Positions 48,300 through 56,853 of a DNA stretch of 64,000 bases are shown piece by piece. Below the pieces are notes generated by a model. The model had not been told where the DNA came from and ran no database searches. It saw nothing but the letters and a program-made list of their open reading frames with translations. The first letter of the stretch is position 1. Each line of letters starts with the position of its first letter. A program made the translations under genes and the position numbers. This DNA comes from Streptomyces wuyuanensis (GTDB taxonomy: Bacteria > Actinomycetota > Actinomycetes > Streptomycetales > Streptomycetaceae), in NCBI RefSeq assembly GCF_900103455.1, contig NZ_FNHI01000001.1, positions 1 through 64,000 of the forward strand, in the 5' to 3' direction.

Positions 48300-50420
48300 A
48301 TGAGTGCAGAGGCCACCAATCCTGGTGCTCCCAGCCGCCGACGCGCCCGCCCCAGGCTCGACCTCCGTCGGCTGGGCAGAGCCGCCCTGCTGGGCCCCAC
48401 GGCACGGGACCGGGTCCCGGACGCCATCGGCCACGTCGCGGAGGCGCATCGCGCCCACCACCCCGATGCCGATCTGGCGATCCTGCGCCGGGCGTACGTC
48501 CTCGCCGAGTCCTCGCACCGCGGGCAGTTCCGCAAGAGCGGAGAGCCGTACATCACGCATCCGCTGGCCGTGACCCTCATCCTCGCCGAACTCGGCGCCG
48601 AGACCACGACCTTGACCGCCTCGCTCCTCCACGACACCGTCGAGGACACCGATGTGACGCTCGACCAGGTGCGGACGGAGTTCGGCGAGGAGGTCTGCTA
48701 CCTCGTCGACGGAGTGACCAAGCTGGAGAAGGTCGACTACGGCGCCGCCGCCGAGCCCGAGACCTTCCGGAAGATGCTCGTCGCCACCGGCAACGACGTC
48801 CGGGTCATGTCCATCAAACTCGCCGACCGACTGCACAACATGCGCACCCTCGGCGTGATGCGCCCCGAGAAGCAGGCACGCATCGCCAAGGTCACCCGCG
48901 ACGTGCTGATCCCGCTGGCGGAGCGGCTCGGCGTCCAGGCGCTCAAGACCGAACTGGAGGACCTGGTCTTCGCGATCCTCCACCCCGAGGAGTACGAACG
49001 CACCCGCGCGCTCATCGCGGAGAACGCCGACGCCGGTGACGCCCTCGCCGCCGTCGCCGAGAGCGTCAGGACCGTCCTGCGGGATGCGGGCATCCAGGCC
49101 GAAGTGCTCGTCCGGCCGCGTCACTTCGTCTCCGTGCACCGCGTACGGCTCAAGCGCGGCGACCTGTCCGGTACGGACTTCGGCCGCCTCCTCGTCCTCG
49201 TCGGCGAGGACGCCGACTGCTACGCCGTGCTCGGCGAACTCCACACCTGCTTCACGCCGTTGATCTCCGAGTTCAAGGACTTCATCGCCGCCCCGAAGTT
49301 CAACCTGTACCAGTCACTGCACACCGCGGTCGCGGGCTCCGACGGCGCCGTGGCCGAGGTCCTCATCCGTACCCACCAGATGCACCGCGTCGCCGAGGCC
49401 GGCGTCGTCGCCCTCGGCAACCCGTACACCGTGGTGGACACCGCGGACGGCACGGGCTCCGCCGGCGCTGCCGACGCCTCCGCCGGGGTGGACGGAGAGC
49501 GCGCGGACCCGACCAGGCCGGGCTGGCTCTCCAGGCTGCTGGAGTGGCAGGAGGCGGCGCCCGACCCCGACACCTTCTGGACCACGCTGCAGGCGGACCT
49601 CGCCGAGGACCGCGAGATCACCGTGTTCCGCGCGGACGGCGGCACCCTCGGGCTCCCCGCCGGGGCGAGCTGCGTGGACGCCGCCTACGCCCAGTACGGC
49701 GAGGCGGCACACGCCTGCGTCGGGGCCCGGGTCAACGGCCGGCTCGCCGCGCTCGCCACCCGGCTGGGCGACGGCGACACGGTCCAGCCGCTGCTCGCCC
49801 AGGACGCCGCCTCCGGCCCGTCCCCGGACTGGCTCGACCACGCGCGGACCCCCGCGGCCCGGATCGCGATCACCGGCTGGCTCGCCGAGCACCCGGAGGC
49901 CGCCAAGCCGCAGGCCGCCGCGCCCCGCGCGCCCACGTCCCCCGGCGGGGGCCGGCGCGCTGCCGCGAACGCCGTGGCCGAGGCGCCCGGACTCCCGGCC
50001 GCCACCGTCCGGCTCGCCGGATGCTGTACCCCGGTGCCGCCCGACGTGGTGACCGGGTTCGCGGTCCGTGGCGGCGCCGTCACCGTGCACCGCGGCGAGT
50101 GTCCCGGCGTGTCCCGCATGCGCGCCATGGGGCGGGAGCCGGTCGAGGTGCGCTGGGGCCGGGCGGCGGAGTGCCGCGTCACGCTGGTCGCCGAGGCGTT
50201 CGGCAGACCGCGCCTCCTCGCCGATCTCACCGAGGCCATCGCGACCGCCGGGGCGGCGGTCGTCTCCGCCACCGTCGAACCGCCGAGCGAGCAGCGCGTA
50301 CGCCACACGTACACGCTCCAGCTCCAGGACGCCGCCGGGCTTCCCGCGCTGATGCGGGCGATGCGCGACGTGGCAGGGGTGTACGACGTGAGCCGCGCCC
50401 AGCACCCGGCCTCCGCCTGA
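48300..50420 (+). CDS. rshA: RelA/SpoT-homologue RshA
   Basis: This 706-residue stringent-response enzyme has an HD hydrolase domain (about 60-215) with KSGEPYITHPLAV, LLHDTVEDTD and KLADRLHNMRTL intact. The synthetase domain (about 260-370) keeps the Asp in TDFGRLLVLV, His in YQSLHT and Glu in AEVLIRT. It departs elsewhere: PKFNLYQS replaces PK.NGYQS, RPRH replaces RPKH, and the AAHW element is missing. TGS-like, zinc-finger-like (GCCTPVPPD, CPGVSRM) and ACT (ECRVTLVAEAFGRP) domains follow. S. coelicolor RshA between dapF and hflX has been linked to ppGpp under phosphate limitation. A possible -10 (TAGCAT, 48229-48234) precedes the gene. GGAGGTG precedes the ATG. Confidence 0.9.
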   Translation: MSAEATNPGAPSRRRARPRLDLRRLGRAALLGPTARDRVPDAIGHVAEAHRAHHPDADLAILRRAYVLAESSHRGQFRKSGEPYITHPLAVTLILAELGAETTTLTASLLHDTVEDTDVTLDQVRTEFGEEVCYLVDGVTKLEKVDYGAAAEPETFRKMLVATGNDVRVMSIKLADRLHNMRTLGVMRPEKQARIAKVTRDVLIPLAERLGVQALKTELEDLVFAILHPEEYERTRALIAENADAGDALAAVAESVRTVLRDAGIQAEVLVRPRHFVSVHRVRLKRGDLSGTDFGRLLVLVGEDADCYAVLGELHTCFTPLISEFKDFIAAPKFNLYQSLHTAVAGSDGAVAEVLIRTHQMHRVAEAGVVALGNPYTVVDTADGTGSAGAADASAGVDGERADPTRPGWLSRLLEWQEAAPDPDTFWTTLQADLAEDREITVFRADGGTLGLPAGASCVDAAYAQYGEAAHACVGARVNGRLAALATRLGDGDTVQPLLAQDAASGPSPDWLDHARTPAARIAITGWLAEHPEAAKPQAAAPRAPTSPGGGRRAAANAVAEAPGLPAATVRLAGCCTPVPPDVVTGFAVRGGAVTVHRGECPGVSRMRAMGREPVEVRWGRAAECRVTLVAEAFGRPRLLADLTEAIATAGAAVVSATVEPPSEQRVRHTYTLQLQDAAGLPALMRAMRDVAGVYDVSRAQHPASA

Positions 50421-50538
50421 GCCATCGGCTCCTGCGGGCGCGGATACGCGCGCCCCGCCCCGGCCGCCTGACGCCGTTCGGGTGTGCGCGGAGCGAGCCG
50501 TCACGGTCCGCGTTCCCCGCGCTGGTAGCGGTGAGGGC

Positions 50539-52020
50539 ATGCTGCTCACCTCACGACGCCTGCGGGCGGCGCTGCTCGTCGCCGCCTCGGCCACGCTGGT
50601 CGCCGCCGTACTGCCCGGTCCCGAACCGCTGGGTATCGGAGATCCGCTGTTCCCGCACCTGGGCAATCCCGGGTACGACGTGCTCACCTACGACATCGCC
50701 TTCACCTATCGCGCCAACAGCAAGCCGCTGGACGCCGTGACGAAGATCGACGCACGGGCCACAAAGCGCCTGGAGCGGATCAACCTCGACTTCACCAGCG
50801 GCACCGTACGGGCGGTCGAGGTGAACGGCGGCAGCGCCGAGTTCACGACTGCCGGCGAGGACCTGGTGATCACCCCGCGGCAGGCCGTGGACGCCGGCAC
50901 CCCGCTCGCCATCACCGTCACCCACACCAGTGATCCGAAGGGCGGGGACGCCGGCGGCTGGGTGCGTACGGCCGACGGCCTGGCGATGGCGAACCAGGCC
51001 GACGCCGCCCACCGCGTCTTCCCGTGCAACGACCACCCTGCCGACAAGGCGTTCTTCACCTTCCGCGTCACGGCCCCGACAGGGCTGACGGCCGTGGCCA
51101 ACGGACTTCCGGTCCCTGCCGTCCGCGGAGGCGGTGCCAAGGCCGCCACCAAGACCTGGGTCTACCGCACCCGGCACCCCATGGCGACCGAGCTGGCCCA
51201 GGTCAGCATCGGCAAGTCCGCCGTGCTCCGCCGCGAGGGCCCGCACGGCCTGCCGCTGCGGGATGTCGTCCCCGCGGCGCAGCGCGCACGACTCGAGCCC
51301 TGGCTCCGGAAGACCCCCGCGCACATCACCTGGATGGAGAACAAGGTCGGACGCTATCCGTTCGAGACGTACGGAGTGCTCCTGGCACAGGCCGAGACCG
51401 GGTTCGCCCTGGAGACCCAGACGCTGTCGCTCTTCGAGATGTCGATGTTCACCGACGCCCGCTACCCGAAGTGGTACGTCGAGTCGGTCATGGTGCACGA
51501 GCTCGCCCACCAGTGGTTCGGGAACAGCGTCACCCCGCGGACCTGGTCGGACCTCTGGCTCAACGAGGGCCACGCCACCTGGTACGGCTCGCTGTACGCG
51601 GAGGAGCACGCCAAGCAGCCGCTCAAGGAGCAGATGCGAGAGGCGTACGCGCAGTCGGACGGCTGGCGGGCCGCCGGCGGCCCGCCGGCAGCCCCGAAGC
51701 CCGCGGCCCCGGGCCAGCAGCTCGGGCTGTTCCGGCCGATCGTGTACGACGGCAGCGCGCTGGTCCTCTACGCACTGCGACAGGAGATCGGCAAGGACGC
51801 TTTCGAGACGCTGGAGCGGGCCTGGGTGGCCGAGCACCGGGACGGCACGGCGACGACTGCGGACTTCACCGCTCTCGCCCAGCGGGTCTCGGGCCGCGAT
51901 CTGACCGGGTTCTTCAGGGGCTGGCTCTACGGGGCGAAGACCCCGAAGATGCCCGGGCACCCGGACTGGCGCAGCGAGGCCCCGTCGTCCCGGCGCAATG
52001 CCGCACCGGCCAAGCACTGA
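50539..52020 (+). CDS. Secreted M1-family zinc metallopeptidase
   Basis: This 493-residue aminopeptidase of the M1 (gluzincin) family starts MLLTSRRLRAALLVAASATL, a typical Sec/Tat-like signal. Zinc ligands lie in HELAHQWFGN, with the third Glu in LWLNEGHATW. The exopeptidase motif equivalent to GXMEN is replaced by QAETGFALETQT, as in secreted bacterial homologues. It lacks the long C-terminal helical domain of PepN, so it is a short form. It is probably extracytoplasmic and clips peptides. GGTGAGG precedes the ATG at 50539. No obvious operon partner. Confidence 0.85.
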   Translation: MLLTSRRLRAALLVAASATLVAAVLPGPEPLGIGDPLFPHLGNPGYDVLTYDIAFTYRANSKPLDAVTKIDARATKRLERINLDFTSGTVRAVEVNGGSAEFTTAGEDLVITPRQAVDAGTPLAITVTHTSDPKGGDAGGWVRTADGLAMANQADAAHRVFPCNDHPADKAFFTFRVTAPTGLTAVANGLPVPAVRGGGAKAATKTWVYRTRHPMATELAQVSIGKSAVLRREGPHGLPLRDVVPAAQRARLEPWLRKTPAHITWMENKVGRYPFETYGVLLAQAETGFALETQTLSLFEMSMFTDARYPKWYVESVMVHELAHQWFGNSVTPRTWSDLWLNEGHATWYGSLYAEEHAKQPLKEQMREAYAQSDGWRAAGGPPAAPKPAAPGQQLGLFRPIVYDGSALVLYALRQEIGKDAFETLERAWVAEHRDGTATTADFTALAQRVSGRDLTGFFRGWLYGAKTPKMPGHPDWRSEAPSSRRNAAPAKH

Positions 52021-52275
52021 GTGTCCCCGGCCGCCCGGGAGCCCCGTGCCGGGCCGGGAAAACCGGGGTGACGGCCGCGGCGGCGCCGTGGGACCATCGA
52101 CTCGTCGGCGGCGTCGCCGGGCAGGCCCCTCCGGAAGGAGGACGGTTCCGCACCGGCCCGTCCGCCCCGGCGCGGCACACCGGGAATGTTCCGGGACCGT
52201 GACGCGTTGTGACAATCGCGGCAGCATGCCGAGCGCATACGGTCCGCATCAGCTTTCCATCGACGTAAGGATCCA

Positions 52276-53766
52276 ATGACCTCCTCTTCATCCACTTCCC
52301 AGGACGCGCAGAGCTTCGCGGAGATCCCCCGCACCGAGAGCCTTCGGGCCGATGCCCTGATGGAAGAGGACGTCGCCTGGAGCCACGAGATCGACGGAGA
52401 GCGGGACGGTGACCAGTTCGACCGCTCCGACCGTGCCGCGCTGCGACGCGTGGCGGGCCTCTCCACCGAGCTCGAGGACGTCACCGAGGTCGAGTACCGG
52501 CAGCTGCGTCTCGAGCGCGTGGTGCTCGTCGGTGTGTGGACCTCCGGGACCGCCCAGGACGCGGAGAACTCCCTCGCGGAGCTGGCCGCCCTCGCCGAGA
52601 CGGCGGGAGCCTTCGTGCTGGACGGCGTGATCCAGCGCCGTGACAAGCCGGACCCGGCCACGTACATCGGTTCGGGCAAGGCGAACGAGCTGCGCGACAT
52701 CGTGCTCGACAGCGGAGCCGACACCGTCGTCTGTGACGGTGAGCTCAGCCCGGGCCAGCTGATCCACCTTGAGGACATCGTCAAGGTCAAGGTGGTCGAC
52801 CGGACCGCCCTGATCCTGGACATCTTCGCGCAGCACGCCAAGTCCCGTGAGGGCAAGGCGCAGGTGGCGCTGGCGCAGATGCAGTACATGCTTCCCCGGC
52901 TGCGCGGCTGGGGCCAGTCGCTGTCCCGGCAGATGGGCGGCGGCAGCGGCGGCATGGCCACCCGTGGCCCCGGTGAGACCAAGATCGAGACGGACCGGCG
53001 CCGGATCCGCGAGAAGATGGCGAAGATGCGCCGGGAGATCGCGGAGATGAAGACCGGCCGCGAGATCAAGCGGCAGGAGCGCAAGCGGCACAAGGTCCCG
53101 TCCGTGGCGATCGCGGGCTACACCAACGCGGGCAAGTCCTCGCTGCTCAACCGCCTCACCGGCGCCGGTGTCCTGGTGGAGAACGCGCTGTTCGCCACCC
53201 TGGACCCGACCGTGCGGCGGGCCGAGACGCCGAGCGGCAGGCAATACACGCTGGCCGACACCGTCGGATTCGTCCGGCACCTGCCGCACCACCTCGTCGA
53301 GGCGTTCCGCTCCACGATGGAGGAGGTCGGCGAGTCCGATCTCATCCTGCACGTGGTCGACGGGTCGCACCCCGCACCGGAGGAGCAACTGGCCGCCGTG
53401 CGCGAGGTGATCCGGGACGTCGGCGCGCTGGACGTGCCCGAGATCGTCGTGATCAACAAGGCGGACGCGGCCGATCCGCTGGTGCTGCAGCGCCTGCTGC
53501 GCATCGAGCGGCGCGCCATCGCCGTCTCGGCCCGTACGGGCGCGGGGATCGACGAGCTCCTCGGGATCATCGACGCCGAACTGCCGCGCCCGCAGGTCGA
53601 GATCGAGGTCCTGCTGCCGTACACGCAGGGGGCGCTCGTCTCGCGCGTCCACGCGGACGGAGAGGTGCTCTCCGAGGAGCACACCTCCGAAGGCACGCTG
53701 CTCAAGGCGCGGGTCCACGAGAAGCTCGCCGCGGCGCTGGGGCCGTACGTCCCGGCGGCGCGCTGA
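52276..53766 (+). CDS. hflX: GTPase HflX
   Basis: This 496-residue ribosome-splitting GTPase has the HflX domain with YIGSGKANELRDIV and the Gly-rich RGPGETKIETDRRRIRE (about 232-248). A coiled coil and the G domain follow: G1 GYTNAGKSS, G3 DTVGFVRHLPH, G4 NKAD and G5 SARTG. The first ~60 residues are acidic and poorly conserved. In other bacteria it rescues ribosomes after heat stress; in mycobacteria it affects macrolide response. The ATG at 52276 follows AAGG. A clear hairpin follows. Confidence 0.94.
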   Translation: MTSSSSTSQDAQSFAEIPRTESLRADALMEEDVAWSHEIDGERDGDQFDRSDRAALRRVAGLSTELEDVTEVEYRQLRLERVVLVGVWTSGTAQDAENSLAELAALAETAGAFVLDGVIQRRDKPDPATYIGSGKANELRDIVLDSGADTVVCDGELSPGQLIHLEDIVKVKVVDRTALILDIFAQHAKSREGKAQVALAQMQYMLPRLRGWGQSLSRQMGGGSGGMATRGPGETKIETDRRRIREKMAKMRREIAEMKTGREIKRQERKRHKVPSVAIAGYTNAGKSSLLNRLTGAGVLVENALFATLDPTVRRAETPSGRQYTLADTVGFVRHLPHHLVEAFRSTMEEVGESDLILHVVDGSHPAPEEQLAAVREVIRDVGALDVPEIVVINKADAADPLVLQRLLRIERRAIAVSARTGAGIDELLGIIDAELPRPQVEIEVLLPYTQGALVSRVHADGEVLSEEHTSEGTLLKARVHEKLAAALGPYVPAAR

Positions 53767-53801
53767 GCCTGCCGGGCCCGTACCGCCCGACGACAACGCG
53801 A

Positions 53802-53825
53802 GGCCCGCCCCTTCCGGGGCGGGCC
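53802..53825 (+). terminator. hflX terminator
   Basis: A 10-bp perfect stem GGCCCGCCCC/GGGGCGGGCC with loop TTCC is followed by TTCGTGGTTC. It lies 35 bases after hflX and before the convergent protease gene. Confidence 0.85.
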
Positions 53826-53907
53826 TTCGTGGTTCATGCGGCGCGTGTGCCCCGGCCTTCGGGGCGCGGGCCGTGGGCCGGCACAGCGCGGCCGACGGCC
53901 CTCGGGG

Positions 53908-55071
53908 TCACCTGCCCGCGAACTTCTCGCTCATCGTCGTGTAGATCTCCTTCGCCCCTTCGCCGAGGCGCGGTCCGGCGAGCCAGCCCGCCGTCACCGG
54001 GCCGATCGAGGTGTTGGAGACCAGCGCGGGCTTGCCGTCCGGCTGGGTGGCGACCCAGCCGCCACCGGACGAACCGCCGGTCATGGAGCAGCCGATGCGC
54101 CACATCGTGGGCGTTCCCGGGCCGAGGGACAGCCGCCCGGGCCGGTCGATGCACTTGTGCATGATCAGGCCGTCGTAGGGCGGTGCCGCGGGGTAGCCCC
54201 AGGCTCCCATCGCGGGGATCTCCTTGGCCTCCGGCGCGTCGAACTCGACGTCGAGGGCCGCGCCGACGGTCTCCTCGAGGGACTTGGTGCCCCGCTCCGG
54301 CTTCACGTGCATGACCGCGTAGTCGTACGGGGCTCCGCCGCCGCCCGTCGGCCCGCCCTCGGAGATCCACTCGCCCGAGGTCGCGACCCAGTCCGCCCAG
54401 TAGACGCCGTACGGCGCGATCTCCTGCGGCTGGGCGTTCCGGAGCTCGGCCGGGGACTTGCCCAGGTCGTTGTACGCCGGGACGAACGTGATGTTGCGGT
54501 ACCAGCCGCCCTCCCGGCCGGCGTGCACACAGTGCCCCGCGGTCCACACGAGGTTGGACCTGCCCGGGTTCGCCGGGTCCTTGACGACCGTGGCGGAGCA
54601 CACCATGGAGCCCTGGGGCGCGTCGAAGAACACCTTGCCGACCGGTGCGGCGTTGCGGTGGTACGGCTTCGACTCCGGCTTGGCCCGAACCGGCCTCGGC
54701 TCCGGGTCGGTGACGCCCTGGTCGCCCGAGACCTCACCCGCGGCCATCGTCCTCTGCGGGGACTCGGCCTCCTTCATCCGCTCCGGCTTCCAGAGCCCCT
54801 TGATCATCGGGTTGACGAAGTCCTTGGCCTCGCGGAGCCAGGTGTCCTTGTCCCAGTTCCTCCACTCGCCGTTCTTCCATTCGTCCAGGTCGACGCCGTG
54901 CTCCGCGAGCCGGTCGGCGAGGTCGGCCGGAATCGCGGCGCCGGCGTCGGCAGTGGCGGACGCGGCGGGCTTGTCCGCGGCGGCGTCCTCGCCCGGACCG
55001 CACGCCGTGGCCGTGAGCGAGAGCGCCGCGACCATGCCGATGACTGCCGGGAGCGGGCGTATGGATCGCAT
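53908..55071 (-). CDS. Trypsin-like serine protease lipoprotein (paralogue 1)
   Basis: This 387-residue lipoprotein has signal peptide and lipobox LTATACGPG with Cys24. An N-terminal helical segment (about 45-100) follows, with WKNGEWRNWDKDTW and EAKDFVNP. The peptidase domain (about 150-385) has a catalytic triad: His in WTAGHCVHAG, Asp in YDYAVMHV, and Ser in TGGSSGGGW. Cys pairs around the His and Ser loops suggest disulfides. The nearest paralogue is the gene immediately upstream. The substrate is unknown. GGGGGA precedes the ATG at 55071. Confidence 0.85.
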   Translation of the reverse strand: MRSIRPLPAVIGMVAALSLTATACGPGEDAAADKPAASATADAGAAIPADLADRLAEHGVDLDEWKNGEWRNWDKDTWLREAKDFVNPMIKGLWKPERMKEAESPQRTMAAGEVSGDQGVTDPEPRPVRAKPESKPYHRNAAPVGKVFFDAPQGSMVCSATVVKDPANPGRSNLVWTAGHCVHAGREGGWYRNITFVPAYNDLGKSPAELRNAQPQEIAPYGVYWADWVATSGEWISEGGPTGGGGAPYDYAVMHVKPERGTKSLEETVGAALDVEFDAPEAKEIPAMGAWGYPAAPPYDGLIMHKCIDRPGRLSLGPGTPTMWRIGCSMTGGSSGGGWVATQPDGKPALVSNTSIGPVTAGWLAGPRLGEGAKEIYTTMSEKFAGR

Positions 55072-55334
55072 GAGAACGTTTCCCCCTGAATGTACTTGCC
55101 ATGAACGTGTCACTTGTATGGGTGCGCGAAAGGGCGGTCATCCGTGAACCGCCCGTGGTGACACCCACTCCAAGGGCCTCTCCGTCAGGGCCGGCTGTCC
55201 GCGGACGGGCGGCGGCCGCCCCTGCACCGGAGTCCCCACGCGCGACCTGCACGGAGTCTCCACGCGCACCTGCTTCGTAGGCGGGCGGCAACGCGCCGGA
55301 AGGGCCCCGGTGAGTCCGGGGCCCGCGGCGACGA

Positions 55335-56552
55335 CTATCGGCCCGCGAACTTCCTGCTGACCGCGTCGTAGATGCCCTTGGCCTCCTGCCCCAGGCGCGG
55401 TCCGGCGAGCCAGCCCGCCGTCACCGGGCCGATCGAGGTGTTCGAGACCAGCGCGGGCTTGCCGTCCTTGCCCGCCGCGACCCAGCCGCCACCGGACGAA
55501 CCGCCGGTCATGGTGCAGCCGATGCGGTACATCGTCGGCTCCTCGACCTTGAGCGACAGCCGGCCCGGCTTGTCCTCGCACTGGAACATCCGCTCGCCGT
55601 CGAACGGCGGCGCCGCCGGGAAGCCGGTCGCCTTCATGGCGGCGATCTTCGGCACGGCCGGAGCGTTGAAGTCGACCGGAAGCGCCGAACCGACCGTCTC
55701 CTCCAGCGACTTGCCGTTGCCGCCCTTCTCGGGCGTCACATGGATCACGGCGAAGTCGTACGGCGCGCCCCGGCCGCCCGTCGCCGCACCCTGCGAGATC
55801 CACTGCTCCGAGGTCTGGGCCCAGTCGCCCCACCACACGCCGTAGGGAGCCACCTGCTCCTTCGAGTCCCCCTTGGTGGTGGTCTTCGCGCTGTTGTTGT
55901 ACGACGGGACGAAGGCGATGTTGCGGTACCAGCCGCCCTCCTTGCCCGCGTGGACGCAGTGGCCGGCGGTCCACACCATGTTGGACTTGCCGGGGTTGGC
56001 CGGGTCCTTCACGACGGTCGCGGAACAGACCATCGAACCCTTGGGACCGTCGAAGAAGACCTTCCCGGCCTCGGGGGCGTTGCCGTGGTAGGGCGCGGCC
56101 ACCGCAGTGGCCTCGACCGGCTGCGGCGTGGGGTCGGTGACGCCCTCGTCACCGGAGATGTCCTCCTCCTCGACCGGCTTGGCGGGCTCCTCGGCCTCGC
56201 GCATCCGGTCCGGGTTCCAGAGGTCCTCGATGATCGGGTTGACGAAGTCCTTGGCCTCGCGGAGCCAGGTGTCCTTGTCCCAGTTCTTCCACTCGCCGTT
56301 GCGCCACTTGTCCAGGTCGATCCCGTGCTCCTTGAGCCGGTCCTTGAGATCGTCCGGAATCGTTATCTTCCCGTCGGTGGAACCGCCCGCCGTCGCCGGG
56401 GTGCTGGGCTTGTCCGCCGCACTGTCCTCACCGGGGCCGCAGGCCGTTGCCGTCAGCGCGAGCGCGGCCGCGAGCGCGGCCGCGGCGAACACCGGCCTGC
56501 GAGCGGCGTTCCCCCCACGGCGTGCGGCGAAGATCGGGCGATTGGGTCGCAT
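55335..56552 (-). CDS. Trypsin-like serine protease lipoprotein (paralogue 2)
   Basis: This 405-residue protein has the same architecture as its downstream neighbour: Arg-rich signal, lipobox LTATACGPG, helical WRNGEWKNWDKDTW segment, and trypsin-like domain with TAGHCVHAG, YDFAVIHV and TGGSSGGGW. The pair is clearly a tandem duplication that has diverged moderately. The ATG at 56552 follows GGGGGA, the same spacing as paralogue 1; upstream in-frame ATGs at 56576 and 56639 would only add a polar head. The lipid anchor places it on the outer face of the membrane. Confidence 0.85.
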   Translation of the reverse strand: MRPNRPIFAARRGGNAARRPVFAAAALAAALALTATACGPGEDSAADKPSTPATAGGSTDGKITIPDDLKDRLKEHGIDLDKWRNGEWKNWDKDTWLREAKDFVNPIIEDLWNPDRMREAEEPAKPVEEEDISGDEGVTDPTPQPVEATAVAAPYHGNAPEAGKVFFDGPKGSMVCSATVVKDPANPGKSNMVWTAGHCVHAGKEGGWYRNIAFVPSYNNSAKTTTKGDSKEQVAPYGVWWGDWAQTSEQWISQGAATGGRGAPYDFAVIHVTPEKGGNGKSLEETVGSALPVDFNAPAVPKIAAMKATGFPAAPPFDGERMFQCEDKPGRLSLKVEEPTMYRIGCTMTGGSSGGGWVAAGKDGKPALVSNTSIGPVTAGWLAGPRLGQEAKGIYDAVSRKFAGR

Positions 56553-56853
56553 GTGGTGATCCCCCTGGGACTTCATCAGTTGTGTGCGTACGGAACGAGA
56601 TTGCCTGCGCACATCCCGGCGACGCTGCCGGGGCCGCAATGCGGCCCCCCACTATGCCGGTGCCGATGGGGACGGCGAGCGGCAGGGCCGTGGTTCCCGG
56701 GCTCAAGGATCTTCCGGAATGACCGTGATCCCCCGCTTCCGGCGTCGTTGGTACGGACGGGGGACGCGGGTTTCAGCGTTCACCGTCGTGCTGCGGCGGT
56801 CGACCGCCGTACCGAGGCGCGACACAACCGTGACAGTCGGAGGACGAACAACC
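56553..56853. promoter_or_regulatory. Divergent region between protease and siderophore operon
   Basis: This 301-base region separates the leftward protease and rightward aminotransferase genes. The only structure seen is a hairpin GGGGCCGC-AAT-GCGGCCCC (56630-56648). No 19-bp iron box resembling TTAGGTTAGGCT and its mirror, and no clear -35/-10 pair, was found. No gene. Confidence 0.5.
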
